This document shows, piece after piece, positions 9,220 through 18,617 of a DNA stretch of 64,000 bases. A program made the position numbers and the translations under genes. The stretch comes from Psychrobacter submarinus (lineage in GTDB: Bacteria; Pseudomonadota; Gammaproteobacteria; Pseudomonadales; Moraxellaceae): NCBI RefSeq assembly GCF_904846685.1, contig NZ_CAJHBQ010000001.1, positions 682,001 to 746,000 on the forward strand, read 5' to 3'. The notes beneath the pieces were generated by a model. That model was not told the origin of the DNA and did not search any database. It saw only the letters and a list, made by a program, of their open reading frames with translations. Numbering within the stretch: the first letter of the stretch is position 1; each line of letters opens with the position of its first letter.

Positions 9220-9804
9220 ATGAGCCAAGCCGAAGGCGTTAATGTACAACGCCGTAGAGTTTTGATTGCTTCAACTGCCGTAATTGGTGCAGCTGGAGTC
9301 GCGGCGGTAGCCACCCCTTTTGTTCGCTCTTGGACACCTAGCGCCAAAGCTGAAGCTGCGGGTGCGGCAGTTATCCAAGATATCGCTTCTATTGAAGAAG
9401 GACAAATGATTGTCGTAAAGTATCGCGGCAAACCTATCTACGTCGTTAAACGTACTGAAGATATGGTGAATACTTTAGAGCCTGTTGAGCCTTTACTCGC
9501 TGATCCCGACTCAAGCGCATCACTACAACCTGAATACGCCAAGAACCAAACTCGTTCTATCGAGCCGGGTCTACTAGTGGTTGAAGGCGTTTGTACCCAT
9601 TTGGGCTGTGCCCCAAACTATCGTCCTGAAGTTGGCGCGGCTGACTTAGGCGGTAATGATTGGTATGGCGGATTTTTCTGTCCTTGCCATGGTTCTAAAT
9701 ATGACTTAGCAGGTCGCGTTTATAGCGGCGTACCGGCACCAACCAATTTACCCGTCCCAGAGTATAGTATGGCTGGTACCATCTTGACAGTTGGGGAGGC
9801 TTAA
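9220..9804 (+). CDS. petA: Ubiquinol-cytochrome c reductase Rieske iron-sulfur subunit
   Basis: Rieske [2Fe-2S] protein of the cytochrome bc1 complex, which passes electrons from ubiquinol to cytochrome c1 on the periplasmic face. The 194 residues begin with a Tat-type leader (QRRRVLIAS) that becomes the single membrane anchor. The cluster ligands appear in CTHLGC (about 126-131) and CPCHGS (about 153-158). The start follows a strong GGAGG. It is first gene of the petABC operon; petB starts one base after its stop. Confidence 0.95.
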   Translation: MSQAEGVNVQRRRVLIASTAVIGAAGVAAVATPFVRSWTPSAKAEAAGAAVIQDIASIEEGQMIVVKYRGKPIYVVKRTEDMVNTLEPVEPLLADPDSSASLQPEYAKNQTRSIEPGLLVVEGVCTHLGCAPNYRPEVGAADLGGNDWYGGFFCPCHGSKYDLAGRVYSGVPAPTNLPVPEYSMAGTILTVGEA

Positions 9805-9805
9805 T

Positions 9806-11032
9806 ATGAGTATGGGTAAAAAATTAATGCATTGGGTGGACGCGCGCTTTCCTGCGACTGAAACCTACGAATACCATATGTCCAAATACTATGCACCAAA
9901 AAACTTCAATTTTTGGTATTTTTTTGGTGTGTTGTCGATGGTGGTATTGGTTAACCAATTAGTGACTGGTATCTGGCTGACCATGATGTATAACCCGAGT
10001 GCTGAAGGCGCGTTTGCCTCGGTCGAATATATCATGCGTGATGTCAAAGGCGGCTGGCTCATCCGCTACATGCACTCCACAGGTGCATCAGCGTTCTTCG
10101 TTGTCGTCTATTTGCATATGTTTAGAGCCTTGCTGTATGGCTCATATCAAAAGCCACGCGAGCTACTATGGCTGATCGGTATGGGTATCTATCTTGCCTT
10201 GATGGCAGAAGGGTTCTTCGGCTATCTATTACCTTGGGGTAATATGTCATTCTGGGGTGCTCAGGTTATCTTGAACTTACCAGCAGCGTTGCCGGTCATC
10301 GGTGATGGTCTTGCTGAGTGGGTACGTGGTGATTACATCATCTCAGGTATCACGCTGAACCGCTTCTTTGCGCTACACGTTGTGGCTATTCCGCTAGTCT
10401 TAGTTGGTTTAGTATTTATGCATATCGTGGCTTTGCATCACGTTGGTTCTAACAACCCTGATGGTATCGATATTAAGAAGCTCAAAGATAAGAATGGTGT
10501 ACCGTTAGATGGTATCGAATTCCATCCGTACTATACTGTGCATGACATGGTTGGTATCGTAGTATTCTTTATCTTGTTCTTTGCAGTGGTGTTCTTCTTC
10601 CCAGAGGGCGGCGGTTATTTCCTTGAGCCACCTAACTTTGAGGCAGCAAACTCCTTGAAGACACCTGCGCATATTGCGCCAGTATGGTACTACACGCCAT
10701 TCTACGCTATCTTGCGCGCGGTGCCGAATAAGCTGGGCGGGGTCATCGCCATGGGTGCGGCCATCGCTGTACTATTCTTGATACCGTGGCTCGACAGATC
10801 ACCTGTACGCTCAATACGCTACAAAGGTATCTTGTCTAAGATTGCACTAACTGTCTTTGCTATTAGCTTTATCGTACTTGGCTATTTAGGTGCGACACCT
10901 GCCACGCCAACTGCGACTATTATGGCTCGTGTATTCACGATTCTATATTTCTTATTCTTCTTACTAATGCCGTTTTACACTGCTATTGAGACGTGTAAAC
11001 AGCCACCAGAACGCGTTACCGGAGGTCACTAA
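9806..11032 (+). CDS. petB: Cytochrome b subunit of the bc1 complex
   Basis: Membrane core of complex III, binding two b hemes and both quinone sites. I start at the ATG at 9806 because GGGGAGG sits just upstream, inside the end of petA; an upstream TTG in frame is less likely. The 408 residues contain eight hydrophobic segments, the first heme ligands in the RYMHSTGAS and YLHMFRALLYGS regions, the second pair in LHVVAIP and MHIVALHHVGSN, and the quinone-oxidation motif (PEGGGYFLEP region). The stop overlaps the petC start (TAATG). Confidence 0.95.
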   Translation: MSMGKKLMHWVDARFPATETYEYHMSKYYAPKNFNFWYFFGVLSMVVLVNQLVTGIWLTMMYNPSAEGAFASVEYIMRDVKGGWLIRYMHSTGASAFFVVVYLHMFRALLYGSYQKPRELLWLIGMGIYLALMAEGFFGYLLPWGNMSFWGAQVILNLPAALPVIGDGLAEWVRGDYIISGITLNRFFALHVVAIPLVLVGLVFMHIVALHHVGSNNPDGIDIKKLKDKNGVPLDGIEFHPYYTVHDMVGIVVFFILFFAVVFFFPEGGGYFLEPPNFEAANSLKTPAHIAPVWYYTPFYAILRAVPNKLGGVIAMGAAIAVLFLIPWLDRSPVRSIRYKGILSKIALTVFAISFIVLGYLGATPATPTATIMARVFTILYFLFFLLMPFYTAIETCKQPPERVTGGH

Positions 11033-11748
11033 TGAGAACCCTAATCAAATCCCTAGCGGGTCTAGGCTTAGGCGCGGCATTGACCTTGACTGCTGGCACT
11101 GCAATGGCCGCAGGCGGCGGTGGCTGTGGTACCTTTGTTAATGCTGAAGGTGTGGAAGAGCATTTGGCTTGTAGCGATGCTCCTATTGACTTCACTAACA
11201 AGGGTTCGCTACAAAACGGCGCAAAAATGTTTATGAACTACTGTGCTGGGTGTCACTCGGCGAAGTATGTTCGTCACTCACGTATCGCCAAAGACCTTGA
11301 AATACCGCCAGAGCTGGTCGAGAAATATCTGATGGTGACCACCGATCAAATCGGTGATCATATCGATGCTGAGATTGACCCTGAGCTACAAGCGTCTTGG
11401 TTCGGTGCGGCGCCTCCTGATCTATCTTTAGTCAACCGTTTACGCGGTGATGACTGGGTCTACACTTACTTGTTATCTTTTTACGAAGATCCTAGCCGTC
11501 CTTGGGGCGCGAACAACCTAGTGTTAGCTAACGCGGCTATGCCTCACGTCTTGCTCAACCTGCAAGAAAGCGTGAGCCAAGAAGAGTTTGAGTCTGAAGT
11601 CGGCGACTTAGTTAACTTTATGGCTTGGATGGGTGAGCCGGTTCGTCATGATCGCCGTGTCATCGGTGCTTTTGTCATCCTATTCCTACTAGTATTGCTC
11701 ATTCCGGTCTACTTACTCAACAAAGAGTTCTGGAAAGATGTTAAATAA
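11032..11748 (+). CDS. petC: Cytochrome c1 subunit of the bc1 complex
   Basis: Membrane-anchored c-type cytochrome that takes electrons from the Rieske protein. The 238 residues have a signal peptide (cleaved near TAMA-A), the heme motif CAGCH (about 72-76), the Met-ligand region NAAMPHVL and a C-terminal membrane anchor followed by LLNKEFWKDVK. Its ATG overlaps the petB stop, so it is probably translationally coupled. The strong terminator after it closes the operon. Confidence 0.95.
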   Translation: MRTLIKSLAGLGLGAALTLTAGTAMAAGGGGCGTFVNAEGVEEHLACSDAPIDFTNKGSLQNGAKMFMNYCAGCHSAKYVRHSRIAKDLEIPPELVEKYLMVTTDQIGDHIDAEIDPELQASWFGAAPPDLSLVNRLRGDDWVYTYLLSFYEDPSRPWGANNLVLANAAMPHVLLNLQESVSQEEFESEVGDLVNFMAWMGEPVRHDRRVIGAFVILFLLVLLIPVYLLNKEFWKDVK

Positions 11749-11776
11749 GTAAGCGCTAAAGCTAACTGATTTGTAC

Positions 11777-11809
11777 TAAAAAAAGCATTACCTCGGTAGT
11801 GCTTTTTTT
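11777..11809 (+). terminator. Terminator of petABC
   Basis: A-run, AGCATTACC paired with GGTAGTGCT (one G-T pair), a 2-3 base loop and a run of seven T, about 30 bases after the petC stop. Confidence 0.88.
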
Positions 11810-11998
11810 GTGCAAAAAAAATGTGCAGACAATGTTTAATAGCCATAGACCATTGGGACAGCAGAGAAACCCTCAAACCGGCTACGCTAACAAATTATAG
11901 ATAACCGCGTGGAATTGGTTAGCATTTACGCTTACTGTCTTGATTAACAAGGTGAGTTTGTTTACGATGACAGCCTTAATAATGAATATTAGGCTGCT

Positions 11999-12613
11999 AT
12001 GATTGATGCGAATGACATTCCCAGTAGTCAGCTGATCTTATATGCTGATGATGGCTACGATAGCCATGTCGTGCGCTTATTACTGGAAGAAAAAAAACTA
12101 GAGTATTACCTATCGCGCTTGCACTCTGAGCGCCCTGAAGACTTAACTGAACTAAACCCTTATCATACTTTGCCAGTACTACAGCAGCGTGAGACTGCGT
12201 TATATGAGATCAACGTTATCTTTGAGTATTTAGAAGAGCGTTATTATGCCAATAAATTACTCCCTGAGACCCCGCAAGAGCGCGCGCAGTTTCGACAATT
12301 GGCTTGGCGCATTCAGCGTGATTGGCTAGTCTTGGGTAAACGTCTGCTGATGCACCCTGATAGCTTTAATAAAGCTCAAGCAGCGCTGGCTAAGAAGCAA
12401 CTAGCCGACTCGCTGATTACTTTAGCGCCCCTATTCGCTCATAAGCCTTACTTTATGGCCGATGAGTTTGGCTGGTGCGATGTCTTGTTAGCACCGCTGT
12501 TATGGCGATTAGAAGAGATGCAAATTGAGCTACCACGCAATATCAGTCGCCCATTGCTGGACTATCAAGAGCGGTTGTTTGAACGTAAAAGCTTTCGGGC
12601 CAGTGTGCGCTAA
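11999..12613 (+). CDS. sspA: Stringent starvation protein A
   Basis: RNA-polymerase-associated protein with a glutathione-S-transferase fold but no GST activity in characterised relatives. The 204 residues have the thioredoxin-like N-domain (LILYADDGYDSHVVRLLLEEK, with the NPYHTLPVL proline loop) and a helical C-domain. Gene order petABC-sspA-sspB is common in gammaproteobacteria. It is separated from petC by a terminator, so it has its own promoter. The ribosome site is weak. Confidence 0.9.
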   Translation: MIDANDIPSSQLILYADDGYDSHVVRLLLEEKKLEYYLSRLHSERPEDLTELNPYHTLPVLQQRETALYEINVIFEYLEERYYANKLLPETPQERAQFRQLAWRIQRDWLVLGKRLLMHPDSFNKAQAALAKKQLADSLITLAPLFAHKPYFMADEFGWCDVLLAPLLWRLEEMQIELPRNISRPLLDYQERLFERKSFRASVR

Positions 12614-12687
12614 CCTTTTGCCGTACTTTTATAACTTGAGAATACTTGTTACTATTATTTCGTAAAATATCAGTAGAGGAATAAAAA

Positions 12688-13125
12688 ATGAGTGATACCC
12701 CTATCGCTACTACCCCAACGCGCCCTTATATGGTACGTGCTATCTACCAGTGGATAGAAGATAATGCACTAACCCCTTACTTGATGGTTGATGCCACGGC
12801 AGAAAACGTACAGATTCCAACCGAGCACGTGCAAGATGGTCGTATCGTCCTCAATATCGCCAGTCGTGCCACCGGTAATATGAGTATGGAAAATGATTAT
12901 ATTCATTTCAGCGCGCGTTTTGGCGGTGTCTCGCAAGAGATTTGGGTACCCTTGCAAGCGGTACTTGGCATCTATGCTAAAGAAAACTCGCAAGGGATGT
13001 TTTTTGATCCTAACGAGTACGATAACTATGAGCCTGAAGAAGAGGCTAGCGCGGTAGCGAATAAACCAAAAGCTGCGACTAGACCTAAACGCGATAACAA
13101 AGCAGGCTTAAAGATACTCAAATAG
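12688..13125 (+). CDS. sspB: ClpXP adaptor SspB
   Basis: Adaptor that brings ssrA-tagged proteins to ClpXP. The folded domain (about residues 10-112) has the family's PYMVRAIYQWIEDN start and the LNIASRATGNMS and FSARFGGVSQEIWVP strands. A flexible acidic linker (YEPEEEASA) then leads to the basic C-terminal tail (KAGLKILK), which in relatives docks on ClpX. Start preceded by AGAGGA. It is 74 bases from sspA and probably cotranscribed. Confidence 0.93.
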   Translation: MSDTPIATTPTRPYMVRAIYQWIEDNALTPYLMVDATAENVQIPTEHVQDGRIVLNIASRATGNMSMENDYIHFSARFGGVSQEIWVPLQAVLGIYAKENSQGMFFDPNEYDNYEPEEEASAVANKPKAATRPKRDNKAGLKILK

Positions 13126-13156
13126 TCTGCATAAGATAAAGCGTTAAACCATAAAG

Positions 13157-13186
13157 AAGGAGCCTTATAGATAGGCTCCTTTTTTA
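13157..13186. terminator. Bidirectional terminator between sspB and dcd
   Basis: AAGGAGCCT (13157-13165) pairs with AGGCTCCTT (13173-13181); a T-run follows on the plus strand. It lies between convergent genes with stops at 13125 and 13207. The minus-strand tail is weaker in T. Confidence 0.85.
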
Positions 13187-13206
13187 TTAGCATATGTTTA
13201 ATCAAT

Positions 13207-13782
13207 CTAAGTCCTAGGCAAGGTCACTCCGCGTTGACCTTGGTATTTACCGCCGCGATCCTTGTAGCTGGTCTCGCAGACATCGTCGCTATCGCTTTGG
13301 AAAAACAGCATTTGCGCGACGCCTTCTCCGGCATAAATACGCGCTGGCAAATTGGTGGTATTACTGAACTCTAGCGTTACATGCCCTTCCCACTCAGGCT
13401 CTAGCGGCGTGACATTGACGATGATACCGCAGCGCGCATAAGTCGATTTGCCTAGACAAATGGTCAGCACATCACGCGGAATGCGGAAGTATTCTACAGT
13501 ACGAGCTAGCGCAAAGGAGTTTGGTGGAATAATGCACTCATCGCCAACGATATCAATGAAGCTTTTTTCATCGAAGTTTTTGGGGTCGACGACGACTGAA
13601 TGTACGTTGGTGAATACTTTAAATTCAGGAGCGCAGCGCACATCGTAACCGTAGCTTGAGGTGCCGTAGCTGATGAGACGCTCACCTGCGTCATTGAAGC
13701 GCACTTGACCGGCTTCAAAAGGCTCAATCATCTGCTGATTTTCAGCCATTTTACGGATCCAGCAGTCAGATTTGATAGACAT
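13207..13782 (-). CDS. dcd: dCTP deaminase
   Basis: Deaminates dCTP to dUTP, feeding dTMP synthesis. The start at 13782 gives [12 protein letters not shown], the usual N-terminus, with AAGGA upstream; an in-frame start 5 codons earlier is unlikely. The 191 residues hold the conserved [37 protein letters not shown] (with the catalytic Glu) and the C-terminal lid GGKYQGQRG. It is near mrp and metG, a neighbourhood seen in related genomes. Confidence 0.95.
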   Translation of the reverse strand: MSIKSDCWIRKMAENQQMIEPFEAGQVRFNDAGERLISYGTSSYGYDVRCAPEFKVFTNVHSVVVDPKNFDEKSFIDIVGDECIIPPNSFALARTVEYFRIPRDVLTICLGKSTYARCGIIVNVTPLEPEWEGHVTLEFSNTTNLPARIYAGEGVAQMLFFQSDSDDVCETSYKDRGGKYQGQRGVTLPRT

Positions 13783-13915
13783 TTTTATCCTTAACAATAT
13801 TTATAGTGTGCATGATAGATATTTCGGTAGCGATAATTATACGCAGTTGAGGCATCAATTTATAGGCTTTACGCGAGATAAAAGTATCCACTCGCTATTC
13901 AGCTTGAGTCAGATA

Positions 13916-15061
13916 TTACCATTTTGCAAAGTGATCTTCCGCTAGTCCCATTACCTTATCCAAGCGTAGCACTTGCCCAGCTAAGCGTATCTCGCCGCTG
14001 TACTCCCCTAGCCACTGCTCAAAGATGCTGGCGACAACGCCGAAATTATCTGTTTTTTTGTAGACTCTAATCGGCGTGAAAGTTAAATCGATATCGACAC
14101 TGCTCCAGCCTAAGCTTCGATGATAAATGTGCCAAGTATTGGCAGAGGAGTCATTCGTATCTTTACGCTCAAATAATACAGGCGGCAGATAAAAAATCTC
14201 GCCATCGAGCCAACAAGCATTCTCACTTAGACCTGTCTCATTGACACCCATAGAGAGATTCAATAAAAAATGCCGACCATCTGCTAGGTAGCTGTTGATA
14301 CAAGTCCAAAACCAATTGGTCTCATGACGCATATAACCCAGTGTCCAATCTAGATTGGCTCTTGTTGTCTTGCTCAATTCAAGTTTTTGCTGCTGACTAT
14401 CAGCGGTTATCTGTGCACCCGCTTTGATAGTTATCTCGCCGCTGGCAGCGCTCAACGGCTCTTTTTGGGTAAACGTCCAACCGCGTCTGCCTGTTGGCGT
14501 ACATATCGCAAGCGGCCGCTGCTGACGCTCTAATTTTGCATGGACTGCTAGATATTGGCTATCAAGCTCTATACTCACCTGCTCTGGGGTAAAACCTAGC
14601 GTTAGGCTAAGCTTGCTATGGGTAAAAAACATCTGCCCTTGATAGTGATCGCCTTTAAATTCACTGCGGCGCGTAACTGGCTGCAAGGCTTCCCCAATTT
14701 CTAGCTGCTCAGTCTCCTCATTGTAAACATAAACAAAAGCACTAGTGGCAATCTTAATCGTTGCCAGTGCGAGACAGACTCTAAAAGGCGGCTCAATGAT
14801 TTGGATAAAACAGAATTGATTGGCCTTGAGGTCTTTACGCCAGTTTGATAATGGTTTTTGCGAGATTAGCGGACTGTAATAATCGAGATAATTGATTTGT
14901 TTAACTTGCGAGAACACCCCAAATTGCGGCTGACCATTTTGGATGAGCTGTTCGATAGCTTGTGGCTTTATATCGGTAGAAATGATATTTGCGTAAGCTA
15001 CATTATCTACCTTGTCGCTTTTAATAGGTCCATGCATTGCTATGACATCCTTGTCTTGCAT
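13916..15061 (-). CDS. DUF2804 family protein
   Basis: Protein of 381 residues matching the DUF2804 pattern: a beta-rich protein with RRGWTFTQKEP, HETNWFWTCINSYLADG, LNLSMGVNETGLSENACW, and the family's closing GLAEDHFAKW. No signal peptide or membrane segment is visible. Its biochemical role is unknown; the fold has been likened to lipocalin/AttH-type beta-barrels, which is inference only. It is downstream of the small gene at 15272, with a 107-base repeat between them. Confidence 0.75.
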   Translation of the reverse strand: MQDKDVIAMHGPIKSDKVDNVAYANIISTDIKPQAIEQLIQNGQPQFGVFSQVKQINYLDYYSPLISQKPLSNWRKDLKANQFCFIQIIEPPFRVCLALATIKIATSAFVYVYNEETEQLEIGEALQPVTRRSEFKGDHYQGQMFFTHSKLSLTLGFTPEQVSIELDSQYLAVHAKLERQQRPLAICTPTGRRGWTFTQKEPLSAASGEITIKAGAQITADSQQQKLELSKTTRANLDWTLGYMRHETNWFWTCINSYLADGRHFLLNLSMGVNETGLSENACWLDGEIFYLPPVLFERKDTNDSSANTWHIYHRSLGWSSVDIDLTFTPIRVYKKTDNFGVVASIFEQWLGEYSGEIRLAGQVLRLDKVMGLAEDHFAKW

Positions 15062-15169
15062 TTATTACTGACTAATCACTTGTCCTTGATAGCTTACTTC
15101 GGTACTTATCACTGTTCTTTTTGCTTGCCTTGATGCGGCCCAAATAGCTTCTGTAATGGCTTTGACCTC

Positions 15170-15276
15170 TATAGTCAATCAATATTAAAAGTGGTACAAG
15201 GCAGACGAGTGCAAGTACTACAGTAGTAGGCTAAACGAGTCTAACGCTGTAACACTTTAATAGTGGTTCGACTATA
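15170..15276. repeat. 107-base repeat element, copy 1
   Basis: Matches 42270-42376 with no differences. The ends are inverted (TATAGTC ... GACTATA), and a looser inverted match extends about 29 bases inward. It contains no ORF. This is MITE-like, with TA at both outer ends. Its right end supplies the stop codon of the minus-strand gene at 15272. Confidence 0.9.
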
Positions 15277-15595
15277 TTGCAGTGAGTCCATCGGCCAGCT
15301 CCTGCGTCACATTTGCTACGGCAAAACCATTTGTCCCAAAAGGATGCTTAGGAAACTTTAACAATAAAGCCGCCATCGCCTCTACTGCTGACAAAAAATC
15401 GGCAATCACCATTCGCCTATTACTAAAGGTTGCATTGACTTGATAGCGCTTGCTACTACCATCTTTATAGTAGCAAACGCCAATCAGTTGGTTATTTGAT
15501 AGCTCAATTTCATACACGGGCGGACGCAGCATTTTTAATAACGTGTACTGCTTGGGCGCAGCCTCTAAATGACTTTGATAAATAGATACGCTCAC
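15272..15595 (-). CDS. Small protein of unknown function, end set by a repeat
   Basis: An open frame of 107 residues starting at a GTG (15593-15595) with AAGGAAG about seven bases upstream. It is moderately hydrophobic with no recognised domain; segments such as YEIELSNNQLIGVCYY and KRYQVNATF suggest beta strands, followed by a helix (ADFLSAVEAMAALLL). The last codons read GLTAI and then TAG, and that TAG lies within the terminal TATAGTC of the 107-base repeat. The natural C-terminus may therefore have been altered. Function unknown. Confidence 0.5.
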   Translation of the reverse strand: MSVSIYQSHLEAAPKQYTLLKMLRPPVYEIELSNNQLIGVCYYKDGSSKRYQVNATFSNRRMVIADFLSAVEAMAALLLKFPKHPFGTNGFAVANVTQELADGLTAI

Positions 15596-15688
15596 AAAGC
15601 TTCCTTGCTTCTTTGTTAGAATAAAAGTGCTTTTAACTTTATATTTGCTTAGGCTAATTTGTTATTGATAAACTATCATCATAAACGA

Positions 15689-16909
15689 TTAAAATATACG
15701 TTTATCATCGACAGGCTTAGCAAATTTATCAATATTAGTCTCGATGTTGTTGGCTATATTGATATAGTAATTCGCAAACTCATCATCAGCCAATACACTT
15801 GGCTCCCCTTTATCGACCTGCGCGCGAATACCACTGGCCAATGGTAGCTGCCCTAATAAAGGCACGTGGTACTGCTCAGCGATAATCTCACCACCGCCTT
15901 TACCAAAAATGGCTTCGGTATGCTGGCAGTTACTGCAAGTATGTAGCGCCATGTTTTCAACAACACCAAGCACAGGAATACTGGTTTTGTTAAACATCTC
16001 AATACCTTTCTGCGCATCAAGTAGTGCAACGTGCTGCGGCGTCGTGACGATGACAGCGCCTGTCACTGGGATACGCTGTGCTAAGGTCAGCTGTATATCG
16101 CCCGTACCTGGCGGCATGTCAATCACCAAGTAATCTAGCTGTGGCCAGTTGGTTTGATTATACAGTTGCATCAGCGCGCCCGTCGCCTTTGGCCCACGCC
16201 ACGCAACTGGTGTGTTCTCCCCATCGAGCAAACTACCGATGGAGAGCATCGCTAAACCGTGTGCCTCGACCGGAACGAACTGCTCGTTTTCTAATTGCGG
16301 CTTCACATCGGCAACCCCAAGCATCGTTGGCATACTAGGGCCATATATATCCGCATCAAGCACGCCCACGCGATTACCCAGCTTTTGTAATGCCAGTGCG
16401 ATGTTCACAGTCGTCGTTGATTTGCCGACGCCGCCTTTACCTGATGCCACGACAATAATGTGACGAATACGCGGATGCGCGGCTAGAGAGGCTTGGGTGG
16501 GAGCGGCCTTAGTGATAGCGGGTTCAGCATCGCTACGAGCGGCCTGTGACTGTGTACTTCCCGCCATAGCATCAGTGGTTTTTGGCATCGAGGTCGCTGA
16601 CGATTTGGGCAGGCTTGCGCTCGAAGCTTTGGGAGGCGCAGGCAAGCGGACATTCATATGAATGACCTCAATACCGTGAGGACGCAGCAGTTGCCCAAGC
16701 TCCTGCTGAATCACTTCAGGGTCACTACTGTGCGGCAAACGCAAGTCTAAAGTGAGCTCATGAACATTACGCTCAAGGCCGGTGACCATAGTCGCAATGC
16801 TCGCATCACCGACGTGATAGCTAAGCAACGCCTTATCAACCGCGCTATCACGCTGCGCTTGCTGCTCTGGAGTTTCAGGTTTGGTCTTTTTTTTCATAAA
16901 ATTAAACAT
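15689..16909 (-). CDS. mrp: Iron-sulfur cluster carrier ATPase Mrp/ApbC
   Basis: Cytosolic P-loop NTPase that carries and transfers Fe-S clusters. The start at 16909 (MFNFMKKK, 406 residues) has AAAGG upstream; an ATG 15 bases earlier is possible. An N-terminal MIP18-like domain (about 20-90) is followed by a Pro/Ser/Ala-rich linker (90-150), the GKGGVGKSTTTVN P-loop, DADIYGPSMPTM, DMPPGTGD, and the cluster-binding CSNC pair in HTCSNCQHTEAIFG. The linker is longer than usual. In relatives it lies next to metG; here a decayed block separates them. Confidence 0.92.
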   Translation of the reverse strand: MFNFMKKKTKPETPEQQAQRDSAVDKALLSYHVGDASIATMVTGLERNVHELTLDLRLPHSSDPEVIQQELGQLLRPHGIEVIHMNVRLPAPPKASSASLPKSSATSMPKTTDAMAGSTQSQAARSDAEPAITKAAPTQASLAAHPRIRHIIVVASGKGGVGKSTTTVNIALALQKLGNRVGVLDADIYGPSMPTMLGVADVKPQLENEQFVPVEAHGLAMLSIGSLLDGENTPVAWRGPKATGALMQLYNQTNWPQLDYLVIDMPPGTGDIQLTLAQRIPVTGAVIVTTPQHVALLDAQKGIEMFNKTSIPVLGVVENMALHTCSNCQHTEAIFGKGGGEIIAEQYHVPLLGQLPLASGIRAQVDKGEPSVLADDEFANYYINIANNIETNIDKFAKPVDDKRIF

Positions 16910-16968
16910 AGTTGCCTTTATCATTATTATCAGTATTTGTCGTTATTATAACATCAATAAGACGTGTC

Positions 16969-17261
16969 TTAGCCGATAGCCAAAAACCTCGAGGCAATAA
17001 ATAGGTAGATAAGCACACCTGAGGCATCGCTGATTGAGATCATCAAAGCCCCAGCGGTACGCTCGGCATTAGCGGCAAGCCTGCGAATATCCTCTCGCTG
17101 CGCTTGCGCTAAAGCAACTGCCAAGCAGAACTAGGGTTGATGAGCGCCAGTATATCCGCAATATCAATGGGTCGTAGCGCTTCAACCTGATCGGCTGCTT
17201 TATCATATTGTTGTTGGTCAATAGCACTACTTATCTTTAATGCAAAAGCTTCATTATGCAT
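16969..17261 (-). pseudogene. mgtE: mgtE magnesium transporter remnant with internal deletions
   Basis: Reading leftward from the ATG at 17261, about 50 codons encode an MgtE-like N-terminal domain (ALRPIDIADILALINP), stopping at TAG (17109-17111). In another frame from there down to 16969, the sequence resembles NAERTAGALM of the N-domain/CBS border and then GVLIYLFIASRFL of the last membrane segment. The CBS domains and most membrane segments are missing. This is a remnant with at least two deletions and a frameshift, not a gene. Family assignment is by eye. Confidence 0.65.
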
Positions 17262-17422
17262 TCTTTTACTCCGAGCAGCCTAAACGATGCACTTAGCGAT
17301 CATAAAAAAGAGCCAATAGTATGAATAGTATCGGCTCCAATTAATAGACGTTAAATGCTAATAGATTACCCTTTTATTAGCAAGCGCGTGACGGTTAAAT
17401 CAAGACGCAATAGGATAAAACA

Positions 17423-17673
<251 letters not shown>

Positions 17674-17854
17674 AAATACTGCTCTTGATTTTTATCGAGC
17701 AGTAGCTGTTGGTTTTAGCTATCGCATTATAACGACTGAAAAACAGCTATAGTTAGCTGAATGTAAAACTGTTATGGATTTAAACGCGCTACTGGTATAA
17801 ATTTTACTTGCGTGCTGCGTTCCCAGAGGCTGCGCAAAATTCATCCCAGTAGCG

Positions 17855-18511
17855 CTATGACATTTTTAGAGTGTATCGACTATATTGAGCAATGGCTACT
17901 GGCGTCTTTTCTTGTAGCTCAGCAAAGCTGACGCCCTCGGCCAGCTCAACCAGTTGTAAGCCGTTATCAGTGACGTCCAACACCGCAAGCTCAGTAATGA
18001 TGCGATCGACTACGCCTTTACCAGTCAAAGGCAGCTGGCACTCGGCTAGTATTTTAGGATCGCCATGTTTGTTAACTTGCTCCATCAGGACAATCACCCG
18101 CTGCACGCCAGCGACTAAATCCATCGCGCCGCCCATACCTTTGACCATCTTTTTTGGGATCATCCAGTTGGCCAGATCGCCGTGTTCCGAGACTTCCATC
18201 GCGCCTAGTATGGCAAGATTGACATGCCCGCCGCGTATCATCGCAAATGACTCTGAGCTACCAAAATAGCTTGCGCCAGAAGCTGCGGTAACCGTTTGCT
18301 TACCAGCATTGATCAAATCGGCGTCGATGCTGTCTTCAGTTGGAAACTCGCCGATACCCAATAGGCCATTCTCAGACTGTAACCAAACATCCATACCCTC
18401 AGGGATATAGTTAGCTACTAAAGTTGGCAGGCCGATACCTAAATTTACGTAGTAACCATCTTGCAGCTCTTGTGCTGCCCGCTGTGCCATCTGCTCTCTT
18501 GTCCATGCCAT
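17855..18511 (-). CDS. scoB: 3-oxoacid CoA-transferase subunit B
   Basis: Beta subunit of a succinyl-CoA (or acetyl-CoA):acetoacetate CoA-transferase. The 218 residues contain the catalytic-Glu motif [10 protein letters not shown] (about residue 45) plus [18 protein letters not shown] and [14 protein letters not shown], typical of this subunit. It follows subunit A by about 105 bases. With a hydroxybutyrate dehydrogenase remnant downstream and a truncated permease upstream, the locus once encoded uptake and use of 3-hydroxybutyrate/acetoacetate. The donor CoA is not certain from sequence. Confidence 0.9.
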   Translation of the reverse strand: MAWTREQMAQRAAQELQDGYYVNLGIGLPTLVANYIPEGMDVWLQSENGLLGIGEFPTEDSIDADLINAGKQTVTAASGASYFGSSESFAMIRGGHVNLAILGAMEVSEHGDLANWMIPKKMVKGMGGAMDLVAGVQRVIVLMEQVNKHGDPKILAECQLPLTGKGVVDRIITELAVLDVTDNGLQLVELAEGVSFAELQEKTPVAIAQYSRYTLKMS

Positions 18512-18617
18512 GTCGTACTCCTTTTTTGATCACTTTTTAAAGTTGCTTTTTTAAGCGACTATCATTCATTAACACTCTAGTTATTACCACGATCTAAAGT
18601 TACTCCAAATCGCGTAT

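Noticed and set aside
16078..16463. Two overlapping open frames opposite mrp
   Set aside because: They are antisense shadows of the P-loop region; composition follows the codon pattern of mrp.
17677..17704. Hairpin TACTGCTC/GAGCAGTA next to the solo element end
   Set aside because: It lacks a T-run and no gene end was found to match it. In one frame it reads LLDKNQEQYLG into the element end, which I take as chance.
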